The position numbers were made by a program, and so were the translations under genes. 64,000 nucleotides of DNA, from NCBI GenBank assembly GCA_964020085.1, contig OZ026598.1:7804424-7868423 (forward strand). The letters are read 5' to 3'. Numbering within the stretch: the stretch's first letter is position 1; each line of letters opens with the position of its first letter. Under the pieces are notes generated by a model. It was not told where the DNA came from. It worked only from the letters and a program-made list of their open reading frames with translations, and searched no databases. The DNA is from Micromussa lordhowensis (taxonomy: Eukaryota > Cnidaria > Anthozoa > Scleractinia > Lobophylliidae). Below are positions 1 through 10,420 of the stretch, piece by piece.

Positions 1-425
1 TTCGTATGCTTAATTGTTGTTCAACACTTCCGCTTGGATTCCGTGGAATGTTTATAGAAATGACTTTATCGTTAATGCCTTGGAGATTTAAATGATATGT
101 GCCTGCCAAAATCCGTGAAGTATTCTCTCAACGTTAATTTACCCATTGGGAAATCTTTAAGTGTAACAAAATCCTGTAATTTTGACTGATAACTGGCTGG
201 ATAACTATGAATAATTCCTGCATGTACTTCCTTCTAATTCTGAAAAAATATATATGGGAACCAGGAGAGGTTAGTAAGGGTATATTGAATTCTAACAGTA
301 CTAGTTCTTAAGTACCTTTTGGCGTTTGAGTTATATTTGACAAAATTGAAACAGCAGATGCATCTTAGTATGTCCATCCCACTTAAATAACATAAATTTA
401 CACAAAAAAGTCTAGCAAAAGGTGT

Positions 426-698
426 ATTTTATTCGAAACAGTAACGACTTCTGTGCACTACAGTCAAAGACGATGGAGTCCAGACACTGTTATAAAACAC
501 GCTATGGATGAAGTTAATGCAGACAATGCACATCTATTAATATCAACATTCATTGTAACAAGACATACAGTCAAGAGGATTGCTAATCTCTGTGAAGAAA
601 ACCTGACCTTACAGTTGTGCAATTTTTATGGAGACTTAAAACATGCCATATGTCTTGTTTTGGCAAGAAGATGCACCAAATACTTGCAGGATGCCTGA
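426..698 (+). CDS. Unrecognised ORF inside the left TIR element
   Basis: An open frame of about 81 codons from the ATG at 453, ending at a TGA. The protein is alpha-helical looking, has several cysteines and no low complexity, so it reads like real coding sequence rather than noise. It points toward the RING-type gene on the other strand of the same element. I do not recognise a family. It could be a terminal exon or fragment of an element-encoded protein. Confidence 0.3.
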   Translation: MLFETVTTSVHYSQRRWSPDTVIKHAMDEVNADNAHLLISTFIVTRHTVKRIANLCEENLTLQLCNFYGDLKHAICLVLARRCTKYLQDA

Positions 699-865
699 GT
701 GGATGATGAAAACAGAAACTCAGACTGACACAACATGTGAAAACCAGAAAAGAAATGTATCTTAATTATATATCAATGTGAATACATTTTAACAATACTG
801 ATATTTAATATGCCTGCAAAAGCAAATAGCATTTCTGAGTTACCATATGGGATGCCCTGTATCTA

Positions 866-1439
866 TCATTTTTCGTAATTTTCCTCCTCATCCTCTCCAG
901 ATGGGTCTGCCATGAGCTTTTTAAACCCGTTCAAAAAGTCATTGATTCCTTTAAACTGAAAAGTTTGAGCATAACCCCTTGGCTCTCTACAATTTGGGCA
1001 CCTCTTATCCAGTCCCCCTTCCCCACTGTACCACTCATTGATACATGTACTGCAGCCAAGTCACCCTGCGAGCAGAGCCTCTTTTCTCTTTTTTGTGAGC
1101 GGACAGGAGAAAAGGCTCTGCTTGCAGGATGCAGCCAAGTAGGACATTACAACACCTTGTTGCAATGACAGGTGGATTCATAGGAGCTTTAAGGCATATT
1201 TTACATTTAAATGCATCAGAAACCAACTTAATTACACTGGGAGGTAGAGACAAAAACTTGTTAACTACAATCAGTTCCTGTAGCATAGTTTTACATTCTC
1301 CTAAAGTGGAACTGTTATTTTGTACTTCTTCCTTTATCCCTTGTAACTCTTCTCTAACAAATTTCTCAGATTTTTTTCTTTTTGGGGGCCCACTTCTCTT
1401 CTTCAGAATCTTCTCCAATAGAGTTTTGTTCACTTTCAT
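866..1439 (-). pseudogene. RING-type zinc-finger gene disrupted by a foldback insertion
   Basis: Read on the minus strand, a basic, coiled-coil-like N-terminus (rich in K, E, Q) leads to CKICLKAPMNPP and then RCCNVLLGC. The frame then runs into a 68 bp foldback at 1062-1129. Beyond it, in a frame restored if the foldback and one copy of its flanking repeat are ignored, lie CSTCINEWY and CPNCREP, followed by an acidic tail and a TGA at 866-868. Together these give the C-x2-C ... C-x2-C ... C-P-x-C spacing of a RING/U-box-like domain, suggesting a ubiquitin-ligase-type or DNA-element-borne RING protein. Upstream of the ATG at 1439 a second frame continues a Ser/Glu/Lys-rich sequence, and the frame shift falls in a run of A residues near 1375-1390. 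So the copy has probably lost its frame twice. Confidence 0.6.
1062..1129. mobile_element. 68 bp foldback MITE inside the RING gene
   Basis: The ends CCCTGCGAGCAGAGCC and GGCTCTGCTTGCAGGA are inverted copies, with TTTTCTC / GAGAAAA continuing the stem. It is flanked by the perfect 11 bp direct repeat TGCAGCCAAGT at 1051-1061 and 1130-1140. This is the expected footprint of an insertion, although an 11 bp duplication is longer than most DNA-transposon families make, so part of the match may be chance or original sequence. Confidence 0.75.
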
Positions 1440-1628
1440 GACTTCTTTTTGATGATGAGGCTTTTCTTGACTTGGGTATGGTCTCTGATTCTTTTATGGC
1501 ATAAATTCGCCTACTGGCGAAAAATTTCACAGGATTTTGTTACACTAAAAGATTTCCCAGTGGGTAAATTAATGTTGAGAGAATACTTCACGGATTTTGG
1601 CAGGCACATATCATTTAAATCTCCAAGG

Positions 1629-2316
1629 CATTAACGATAAAGTCATTTCTATAAACATTCCACGGAATCCAAGCGGAAGTGTAGAACAACAATTAAGCAT
1701 ACGAACCGTTTTATCCAGTGCAGTACATTTACTTCACCGATCGTCATAAACGACATAGACGTTGGGGCCACATAGTTGGCCAGGCTTAGGTGATATCTAC
1801 TGAGTAGCAAAGCTGGGTTAAGTTAAGCATAAACTCGCCCAAAGACACCCCTTAACCAACTTCCTGTGGCCGACATCTTGGTTCATGGTAACCGCGCCTC
1901 CCGCGCGCAAATCTACACTCCCCTCCCCTGCTTGGTGTTTTTGTAAGATTTTCATCGTAAATGCAAATCAAACATACGATTTCGATTTTTGATATTTCGG
2001 TCACGGTACTGTGTTCTGTAGATTTATTTAGTTAGAACTAATGATATAAGAAGAAGATTCTCTTTTTTGGAATTCAAAGCTGTTGGGAAAAGCGTGTCGA
2101 TTTCTTATTTTGCTTTAGAATCATTAGTTGGAAAATTAAAATCAACGAAATGGATAGGTTTTTTTAATTTTCGTTTTGCACACAAGACACGAAAAATGAA
2201 CAGCTATTTTTGATTTTGATTTTTATTTAATTCAATAATTGAAAATCATGGTTTACATTTTTGATTTTTGATTTTTGATTCTTTATGAAAATGAAATGGA
2301 CGAAAGGTACACGCAC
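1629..2316. repeat. 688 bp tandem duplication, copy 1
   Basis: The sequence beginning CATTAACGATAAAG at 1629 is repeated from 2317 onward with very few differences. The unit contains the terminal ~77 bp of the left element's right inverted repeat, a unique-looking stretch with a GC-rich patch near 1895-1925, and AT-rich simple sequence with many GATTTTTGAT motifs. No coding sequence is evident. Confidence 0.85.
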
Positions 2317-2739
2317 CATTAACGATAAAGTCATTTCTATAAACATTCCACGGAATCCAAGCGGAAGTGTAGAACAACAATTAAGCATACGAACCGTTTT
2401 ATCCAGTGCAGTACATTTACTTCACCGATCGTCATAAACGACATAGACGTTGGGGCCACATAGTTGGCCATGCTTAGGTGATATCTACTGAGTAGCAAAG
2501 CTGGGTTAAGTTAAGCATAAACTCGCCCAAAGACACCCTTTACATGCCATTAGAGACAGTGCGTCACCCAAGCCGAAAATGAACTGGACACTAATTCGGA
2601 ACTTGTACCCAGTGTTATTCGTATTTGACGCCTGCTTGATTTTAGCTGTTATGTCTTTTAGCGGGAAACTTATTTGAATTAAATCTAACCGGTTCGATAC
2701 CCTTGATTAATATTGAGTTATTTCATTGTTTATTTGGAA

Positions 2740-2920
2740 ATGAATTCTTCCAGAGAAATTCGCCGAAAAGAAAAGCCACTTGAATTCAAAGAAGAGATCA
2801 GGTGGTTCGCAAAGGGTTTCCAACAGCCTAATACAAAGCGTGCAATCTCTCCAGCAAGAATCGATGCCTTTCAAACTATGATATGGGATAAACCCTTAGA
2901 CGATTTACTACCCACGTACG
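2740..2920 (+). CDS. Possible first exon of a transposon-borne cargo gene
   Basis: From the ATG at 2740 a charged protein of about 60 residues reads MNSSREIRRKEKPLEF and continues to DDLLPTYG. It runs into a strong splice donor (G|GTAAGT) at 2921, and the codon-like composition ends there. I do not recognise the family. A candidate downstream exon lies at 3980-4174. Confidence 0.35.
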
Positions 2921-3789
2921 GTAAGTCTTTTCTGATTTTTTTACCCACTGTTTTCCTGGTTCTAGCTACACAAAAAGCCATATGTTGACAACTCTCTTTA
3001 TTTATCCCTACCGCGGACAAGGTCGCGAGAAAACCCGCTATTGTTTACAGCAGAAGGTCATACAGTGAAGGTCATCACCCTGTCAAGGTGATATGCTTCT
3101 GTTTGCAATATGAGTAACAGTACATATTAAGCATTACCTCCCCTGGACAAGCAAAACTATGTTTTGGAATCTTTTGTTTAACCCAAAAGACTATTAACCA
3201 ACTTGCCAGAGGAATAGGAGATATTTTGTGACCCATAGGTGCACAGGAAATTAGATCAGGTGAAGTTCCCTCCGATCGTCATTCAGATCATGCAGTCACG
3301 CAATTTTGAAATCTCCCATTGTAGTGCCTCTACCTAGTACCTATCTCTTTTGTGTAAATAGTAACATATGGCATTGGGTGTGAAATAACTTTTTCATTTT
3401 CATAACAACCCTGTTTTAGAATTAACCAATTTTCGCAATTTTTCTTTCATTACTTTTTTTCCCCGATTATGATTAACAAGTCTTAACCACATTTCTGCTT
3501 TGTTAGATCACAAAGAGATTTTAATTGGTTTAAGGGTTTGTCTGAGGTTTTGATGAAATCTCAAAATACAAGATGGCAGATCGAAGGTGTCAGAATCTGA
3601 ACAGCTTTCAAATAACAGTTACCTGATAAAATCGTATATTTTTGAGAAGACTGTGATCTTTGCGCCCTATTTTCACTATTGTACTTTTATACCTTTTCAA
3701 TTACCGTGTATGCATTTTCTGTTCTCCTATCCCAGCCTTTACAAGGGTTTCATTGGGGGACGGGCACCAGGCAAATTGATTGGCTGTTA

Positions 3790-3944
3790 GGGACTGGTCA
3801 AAAAATATTGGGGGGGAGGGGGTGGGCCAGAGCAGAGAGGCGGTGGGTCCTGTAGGTCAAATGGAACGGGTGGGTAATGTGTTTTCCAACCACCACATTT
3901 TGAAATGCTCCGCCCCCCCCCCCCCTTACTTTTTGACCAGTCCC
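3790..3944. mobile_element. 155 bp MITE with TTA target duplication
   Basis: The ends GGGACTGGTCAAAAA and TTTTTGACCAGTCCC are inverted copies flanked by TTA on both sides (3787-3789, 3945-3947). This is the pattern of PIF/Harbinger-derived MITEs. The interior has G-run and C-run tracts. It is nested inside the 2.3 kb transposon. Confidence 0.8.
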
Positions 3945-3979
3945 TTAAGAAAATTTTTAAGAACTGCTTTGACTATCTA

Positions 3980-4174
3980 GAGGACGGTTTTTCTTACAAA
4001 GGAGTTCACAAGTACTCATAAATTTGCTCTTGCAATCCCCAATAAGATGAATCTGGAGAATTTAAATTATATAATAACTGCTGCTGACAAAGTACCAAAA
4101 GGGAGGAGAGTAAAGAAAAAGAAGACGCAAGAAGGTGATGAAAGTCGTAATTCTATAGGACCTGACCTTACATA
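3980..4174 (+). CDS. Possible last exon of the transposon-borne gene
   Basis: An open frame follows a possible acceptor (CTATCTAG) and ends at the TAA at 4172-4174. Its C-terminus carries a basic run, KGRRVKKKK, like a nuclear localisation signal. Joining the 2920 donor directly to this acceptor puts the reading in a different frame that stops after about 14 codons. Either the acceptor is elsewhere or the gene is broken. Confidence 0.25.
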
Positions 4175-5353
4175 AATAATTTATCCAGTACAAGAACATT
4201 CCATGGAAAGATTGAGTACTTTGTTTAATAGCTACTTAAAACCCATTACAATGTAGTTGTTTATGACCTCCTCCTGTTTCTAGGCATTTAAAGCTGGCTA
4301 GCATGTTTTTTAATACAGTGCTTTACTCTTCTTCTCTCACCATTTTGAAACTGTATGCTTGTATAGACTGTGAAACATTTGCAGTGCAAATTATTCACCA
4401 TCCTGTATTATTATGTAAATGTTACAATAATTGTTTTTTATAAATGTATTACCAGTACAATGTTTTGGGTCCTCTGAACAGCGTGAGTTTAGTTTAGTTT
4501 AGTTTCAGTCTTAATATGCATAAGTGCGAGTGCATATTCCTTGTCACACTCATATTAGACATATTTAAACATGCTTATATTGGCCACATGTGCTCATGTA
4601 GCTGGAGAAAACAATGAGAAGCACCCTGCATACATTCGCTTTGTTTCACTAACCGTATTTATAGCGACTCCACTCTCCAGTAAACTTATGTATCAAGGAG
4701 GAAGAACGATACGTACGGTACGGTAGTTTTTTGGTCGCTTCGGTACTCGATAAAACTGAAATAATGAAAGGCGTTACTTGATATAGAATCCAGTTTCCCT
4801 CTGCCAAATATTTTTCGTGTCCAGTTCATTTTCGGCTTGGGTGACGCGCTGTCTCTAATGGCATGTACACCCTTTAACCAACTTCCTGTGGCCGACATCT
4901 TGGTTCGTGGTAACCGCGCCTCCCGCGCGCGAATCTACACTCCCCTCCCCTGCTTGGTGTTTTTGTAAGATTTTCGATTTTTGATTTTCATCGTAAATGC
5001 AAATCAAACGTACGATTTCGATTTTTGATATTTCGGTCACGGTACTGTGTTCTGTAGATTTATGTAGTTAGAAGTAATGATATAAGAAGAAGCTTCTCTT
5101 TTTTGGAATTCAAAGCTGTTGGGAAAAGCGTGTCGATTTCTTATTTTGCTTTAGAATCATTAGTTGGAAAATTAAAATCAACGAAATGGATAGGTTTTTT
5201 TAATTTTCGTTTTGCACAAAAGACACGAAAAATGAACAGCTATTTTTGATTTTGATTTTGATTTAATTCAATAATTGAAAATCATGGTTTACATTTTTGA
5301 TTTTTGATTTTTGATTCTTTATGAAAATGAAATGGACGAAAGGTACACGCACC

Positions 5354-6112
5354 CAAAATACCTACAGCTATTCTACAATTTGACATTTTTTAATTTTAGA
5401 AGTTTCATGTCTTTTGTAATTTACCAAATCGGACTGGGACTTAGATAGCACTTCACTGTTTTTCGTCTGCATGCTTTGATGTCGCAGTTTGCGAAAATAT
5501 GTTGATAATTGCTGTGAATTTCTTTAACAGCGATTGCAATTATGTTATATTAGCTGATAAAAACTGGCAAGTTCTGGAAGGTCGCATTAGCCTTGATTTC
5601 TTCGAAAACTTTAGCAGCTGTTGTCTAAAAAACAGAAAAAGTGCGTTATCTATTGAAAATGGCAATAAAAGGAAAGAAATATTTTCGAAATTATTTATAT
5701 GTTTTTTTCTAAATACCGGAACAGAATTTTGAACAGAAATGTGAAAATCACTTTTTTTACGATAACTGCTGAAATTCTCGCGCGCTCATTGGCTAATTTT
5801 CATTGTCAATAAGCGGACAGACACATGAATTTATAATTTATATGACGCGTCAACGAGCGAGAGCGGACAATTTGTTTTCGCAAAAAACAAATTGACGTCA
5901 GTTTTTCATGCGTCTGTCCTGGTATTGGCCATGAATTTCGTCATAACATTGTCAAAGTAGTCTGCGGATTCACAGCTACAGCTTTGACAATGTTATGACG
6001 AAATTCATGATCAATAACAGGACAGACGTATTCATGAAAAACTGACGTCAATTTTGATAATTCGCATGTTTTTTTATGTTTCTTCGGACACTTCTAAACT
6101 CTTTAGCGAAAA
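5354..6112. other. Non-coding stretch with a long palindrome
   Basis: Apart from the foldback at 5889-6054 this is AT-rich sequence with no convincing coding potential. The short open frame at 5499-5732 has no recognisable features. Confidence 0.5.
5889..6054. mobile_element. ~166 bp palindromic foldback element
   Basis: The arms starting AAATTGACGTCAGTTTTTCAT and containing TGACAATGTTATGACGAAATT are nearly perfect inverted copies around a ~25 bp loop at 5963-5987. This is the usual form of a MITE or of a recently inserted hairpin element. Confidence 0.75.
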
Positions 6113-7256
6113 ATGTCTTGGTTAATAGAAAGAGGGAAATGCGCTTGTGGAGAATGCGAGGATGTTATGAGGTCAGATGGAGCAACCTGTGGCTATTGTG
6201 GCTGTCTGCCGACTCGCCATTGTAAAAAGGATGCCCGTTACTCCTCTGACTCTGGTGGCTCATCTGGTGCGGGAGCAAGTCAAAGTGCAACTAGTCCAGA
6301 GAAATGGAAAGATGAAGATCTGGGGTGGTTCCCGAACCCAAAGGGCGAATATACTGAGTTCTCTAATATTGTATTCTGCCTAAGTTCTACCTGTCCTTTT
6401 GGGCCACTTATCCCTACAAGGAACGCTTTCGCCGCTGTTTTGTGACTGAAAGAAAGCGCCAGTGGGAAGCCCCCCACTTCCAACTCGACGACCATATCCC
6501 GACTATGGTAAGCTTCCAAACTTCCATTATCTCTCTTGGAGTGCAACCCCCACCAATATAATGGCCGTGAGCCGGACGACTTCCAGCCTCGAGCTCAGAT
6601 CAAGAGATTGTTTGAGGAGAGTGAACTAGTCAGTGGGGACAGTGAGGCAATTCGAAGGTTTTCAGAAAAATACATTGTCCCCGAAAAGCTTGTAGCAGAA
6701 TATGTTGAGCACCTTTCCCGGATAAATGCGCAAGGAGAAGAAGAAAGAGGAGACTGAAAGGGAGCGAACGGAACGGCTGAACCGGGAGTACAATGACATT
6801 GACTGGGTTGGACTGTACAACTCCGATAAGCTGGCGTCCTTGAGGGTGGACGAGCTATCCTTGTACTTTTCCCATCACAAGATCACCTTCAAAGGGAAGA
6901 AAGCTGAAAAGGTCGCAATCATTAAAGCGCACATTGGCAGCTTGCTGTACAATTCAATGGAGCGTCAACAACATCGGCAGCCCCCACTCAGAAATGTACA
7001 GCAACAAGTGACCTCATCACTTTCCGAGGTGGAAACTGACTCGCAAAGTGATGTAGTAGATCGAGTTGTCGGTTCAAGCCCGAGTAGCTCAAGTAACGAA
7101 TCGTCGCTGGAGACTGATTTTATACCAGAACCCTGCGTGGAAACATTACCGACGTCAAAATATGGACGAAAGCGGGCACGGGTCGAGAGAGACAATTATG
7201 TTAGTTGGGACAACATAGTTTTTTTGACAGAATATTTCGACATCTGTACGAAATAA
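6113..7256 (+). pseudogene. Frameshifted zinc-binding / SAP-like protein gene
   Basis: Three successive frames read as one protein. The start at 6113 (MSWLIERGKCACGECEDV) has a cysteine-rich N-terminus with CACGEC and CGYCGC. The frame changes near 6380, where WATYPYKERFRRCF continues in another frame, and a third segment (6540-6757) ends in LSRIN. A further -1 shift continues as a highly charged MRKEKKKEETERER helix. Then comes LRVDELSLYFSHHKITF...KKAEKVAIIKAHI, which fits the helix-turn-helix pattern of a SAP DNA-binding motif. The C-terminus is Ser-rich and ends with a basic SKYGRKRARVE stretch before the TAA. The lack of introns and the repeated frame breaks suggest a decayed retrocopy or mobile-element ORF. 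The exact family is not recognised. Confidence 0.5.
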
Positions 7257-8381
7257 TTGAAATTAATTTTAACTGATAGCTTTGCTTGTATATACAAGTT
7301 TTAGGTTTTTATACACTTCGCCTGTTTTTTAGTAAATAGAAGTCGACTAACCGACATGGAGTTATATTTTCCTTGCCAAAAAGAACTATGACCCTCCCCC
7401 GGCTGCGTATCAAAAAGGTTTGACCCTCCCCAATTTCTAAAATATTTACTAATGACCCTCCCCTCCGAAGCCGCGGCCCACCCCCCCCCCCCCAATAAAA
7501 AACGTACCTTCCCTAAGGTCAGCAGACATGATTCAAAGATCCCTCGTATATTAACTTATCATCTTGACCAGTAACGAAGAAGGTGGAAAAGATAAAATGT
7601 AGATCCTGCCAGCTTCGCGCGGATAGGAGATTAATGACGCTATTTTAAGAAAATGTTGCTTATCTTTTAATTGCAATTGGCTTAAATGGTTTTTAATGAC
7701 ATTGAAACATCTGAGCATATGATCAATTCACAAATGAGGGGACGAACGAGATTTCTGACTCCAATTCTTGTTTAAAATTACTCAGAGAACTGTCTAGTTG
7801 ATGAATTCTTTGAAAACGTCAAAGTATCTATATAAGCCAAACTAGCAAATCGAAGCGTGAATTTTCGTGTAAAAGCATCTTAAAAGACGCTTATTTTTTA
7901 TGGTTATAAATATATATGCTGACCTAGTGATCCCAATTAAAAAACTCCTGGAGTTTACAGATAATACAGCGCCCATCATCTTTACGCAACTCGGCATAAG
8001 CGTGCAACGTTTCAGGTAAGTCAACTCCGATCCGCTATGATCAACCTAAGAATTCTCATAAAAGCACGTAACGAGGTCTGTATAATGGTCATGGGAAATA
8101 TCTCACTACGAGAAGGTGACTAATAGACACACAATGCACTTCAAGGTATGGAAAAAAGGATTTGATGCGGCGTGTGTTTTGGAAAATGATCTTGAGATTG
8201 ACGAAAGAGTACAAATTGTATACGCAGGATTTCAGACGTTTCGTGACCTGGTTACTGTGAAAACCTAAGTAGGGTAACACGATTAAGATATCTTTTTTGG
8301 GGACTGTAGCCTGAACAGAGTTATTTGGTTTGTTTTTACTTTTGTTCAATACATCGTTAATGTTGAACGTGATAACAGAGG
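7257..8381. other. Gene-poor stretch
   Basis: It contains a C-rich patch with repeated GACCCTCCC motifs at 7380-7495, typical of an interspersed repeat, and otherwise AT-rich sequence. No convincing gene is seen. Confidence 0.5.
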
Positions 8382-8681
8382 TCCAAACTCATCTATAAAG
8401 CTGCTTGCTGGAACTGTGATGAATTCTACATTGGCAAAACAAAACGAAGACTCCATGATAGAAAAACAGAACATTTCAAAGCCCTCGCGAAAAGTGACCA
8501 TTCATCAGCCATTGCTGATCATGTAAAAACCACTGGTCACGACATTAAATGGGATCACTTTGACATTTTAGCGTCCGGAAAAACTGACGTTCATTGCATA
8601 ATTAAAGAGACTCTGTTCATTCAAGAGCTAAAGCCTTCCCTTAATGTCAATATTAGTAGTGAGAAGTTGTTGCTGTTTTAA
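8382..8681 (+). mobile_element. Penelope-like element fragment: GIY-YIG endonuclease domain
   Basis: One frame of about 99 codons reads IYKAACWNCDEFYIGKTKRR, then LHDRKTEHFKAL, then DHVKTTGHDIKWDHF, then IKETLFIQELKPSLN and a TAA at 8679. This is the order of the GIY-YIG nuclease that forms the C-terminus of Penelope-like retroelements: a Tyr strand, the YIG strand, a catalytic Arg helix, the H-x-x-x-x-G-H block, and the Glu and final Asn. The CxxC before YIG is also typical of these elements. The reverse transcriptase is absent upstream, so this is a 5'-truncated copy. An AT repeat near 8767 belongs to its 3' region or lies just beyond it. Confidence 0.8.
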
Positions 8682-9034
8682 CTATTACTCCTCATTATGT
8701 CAAAACACGTACTGCTGCAGATAATTTTTCTCAGTCTAGGTTCCAGACCTCTATTGTTTTACGATATATATATATATAGGTTTCAAATATTGTAACGGTC
8801 ACGTTTGAAAATGTATGTTGACTAGCATACGAAACGTCAAGTTCTATAAAAATGCATTGGAATACAATGTTCATCACCGCTGTTTGTGTTATTTACTTTA
8901 GTTTTGTCTTTCAACTCTGCCTTTTCCACATTCCGTATTGTCCACACTCCTCTTTATCCATACTCTTCATTTTCTATACAAAGCTTTTTCTATATTCCAT
9001 ATTTTCTGCATTGCGCGTAAAAAAATGTATGTAA

Positions 9035-9215
9035 ATGTTGGTTTTTGAGGAGAGTGGAAAACCAGTGTACCCGGAGAAAAACCTCTCGGAGCAGAGTAGA
9101 GAACCAACAACAAACTCAAACCACACATGACGTCCGGTCTGGGAATCGAACCCTAGACACAGTTGGTGGGAGGCGAGCGCTCTCATCACTGCCCCATCCC
9201 TGTTCCCCTTCCCAC
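9035..9215 (-). mobile_element. tRNA-derived SINE, minus strand
   Basis: On the minus strand an A-box-like TGAGAGCGCTCGCC is followed by a B box GGTTCGATTCC. Further on comes a TTTTCTCCGGGTACACTGG block, a tail motif often seen in marine-invertebrate SINEs. It does not fold as an intact tRNA, so it is a repeat rather than a functional gene. Confidence 0.6.
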
Positions 9216-9559
9216 ACTCCTTATATTTTCATCCAACATTCCATCGCAATTCACTGGTGAGGTCAGATTATCCAATTCAGTTTTGCCGTCTATTAAACAT
9301 AATTCCAAAAGTTACGTTCCCACTTTGCCCCTTATTCAACCAAGTGTGGGATGATCGATAGACAAAGAGACCATGATCTAAGAGAACACATCCCCCATAC
9401 ATGGGCCTCTTCCCATGATAATCTAATTTTAGCGCGTGGTCAAGCTGCGAGGCTATTTTAGGAAAGACACCTGATTGGCCAATTTAAATGACTTAACTGA
9501 TCAATTAACGTAAAAAACCTTTCGTCGGGATTTTCGAGGTGCATTTATTAAGGGCAGAG
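9216..9559. other. Gene-poor stretch
   Basis: AT-rich sequence between a SINE and the 211 bp repeat array. I see no gene or clear repeat. Confidence 0.4.
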
Positions 9560-10420
9560 GAAGAATAATTCTAACTCTCCGACGCTTTGAAAGATATTTT
9601 TTTATATGTAAGCCGTTCAGTACTTTTCGAGAAACGACTTTAGAGCGTGTTATGAATGCAATTCTTGTCAGCAGCTAGAGCGCCTAATGTGAACCAGTCA
9701 TGCAGAGAAATGACAAGACTAATTTCCGACGTAAAAATCACGATAAACACGTAGAAGATTATTTTCCCGACCAGCAGTTTCAAAAGGCTTTCCAGATAGG
9801 TCTCTCTCAGGGTCTCTACCGATCCAAACGATGTTTTAGTTCGTTCCAGAGAAGCACTTTTTTCGGCGCGGACATCCCTGTAAATATTACAAAGCCATTT
9901 CGAAATTATCAATATGCAAACATTTGCACCGGGATTTTCGGACCGAAAGTTCTAACAAACAGGAAACAAGTATTGAGCTGTCCTGCGCTTTGAATAACCT
10001 TTCCAAAGCGACGTTTTTCGATTTAATCCGTTTAGTACTTTTCGAGAAACGACTTTCGTGCGTGTTTATTGGAATGCAATCCTAGTCAGCAGTAAATATT
10101 ACACAGCACTTCCGATATTAAATAAACAAAGATTTGCACCGTTTTGTTTTTGAGTGAAAGTTCTAACAAACGCGAAACAAATATTTTAGATGTCGTGCGC
10201 TTTAAAATACCTTCCGAAAGAGATGCTTTTCGCTTCAATATCCTTTCGGCACTTTCCGAGAAACAACTTCCAAGCAGGGTAGAAATTCGATTCTTGGCAC
10301 TTTGTGTTAATCATTCATTATCCATGCTGGGGAATGACACGACTTCTATTTTACGGCTTCGGAGAAGCACGCATAAATATTACTGCCCAGCTCTGAAAAT
10401 GATTTCCAATGCTAACAGTG
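9560..10420. repeat. Degenerate ~211 bp tandem repeat, about four units
   Basis: Recurring landmarks show a ~211 bp period. GTACTTTTCGAGAAACGACTTT occurs near 9611 and 10033 (two periods apart), with a decayed version near 10248. TTTGCACCG...GAAAGTTCTAACAAAC occurs near 9921 and 10131. TTGTCAGCAG / CTAGTCAGCAG occurs near 9665 and 10083. Open frames over this stretch are by-products of the repeat. Confidence 0.65.

Larger units (their letters stand above)
1..1705. mobile_element. DNA transposon with ~176 bp terminal inverted repeats
   Basis: Positions 1-176 match the reverse complement of 1530-1705 with only a few differences, so the segment is bounded by long inverted repeats. It holds two convergent coding-like stretches: a plus-strand ORF near 453-698 and a minus-strand RING-type gene at 866-1439. 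No transposase is recognisable, so it is probably non-autonomous or carries captured genes. The outer left end may lie outside the window, because base 1 falls inside or at the edge of the repeat, and the target duplication cannot be tested. The last ~77 bp of the right repeat also form the start of the 688 bp tandem duplication that follows. Confidence 0.75.
2542..4866. mobile_element. 2,325 bp TIR transposon with 9 bp target duplication
   Basis: The ends are near-perfect 51 bp inverted repeats starting ACATGCCATTAGAGACAG. They are flanked on both sides by ACACCCTTT (2533-2541 and 4867-4875). The uninterrupted sister copy at about 1843-1855 shows the empty site with a single difference, which proves insertion. 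A 9 bp duplication fits Mutator-like elements; hAT and P elements usually give 8 bp. No transposase is recognisable inside, but there is a possible two-exon gene and a nested foldback element at 3790-3944. Confidence 0.85.
2317..5353. repeat. 688 bp tandem duplication, copy 2, split by a transposon
   Basis: The second copy runs 2317-2541 and resumes at 4867-5353. Its halves join exactly at the target site of the 2.3 kb element inserted between them. Copy 2 differs from copy 1 by scattered substitutions and a small GATTTTTGAT length change near 4975. Confidence 0.85.
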
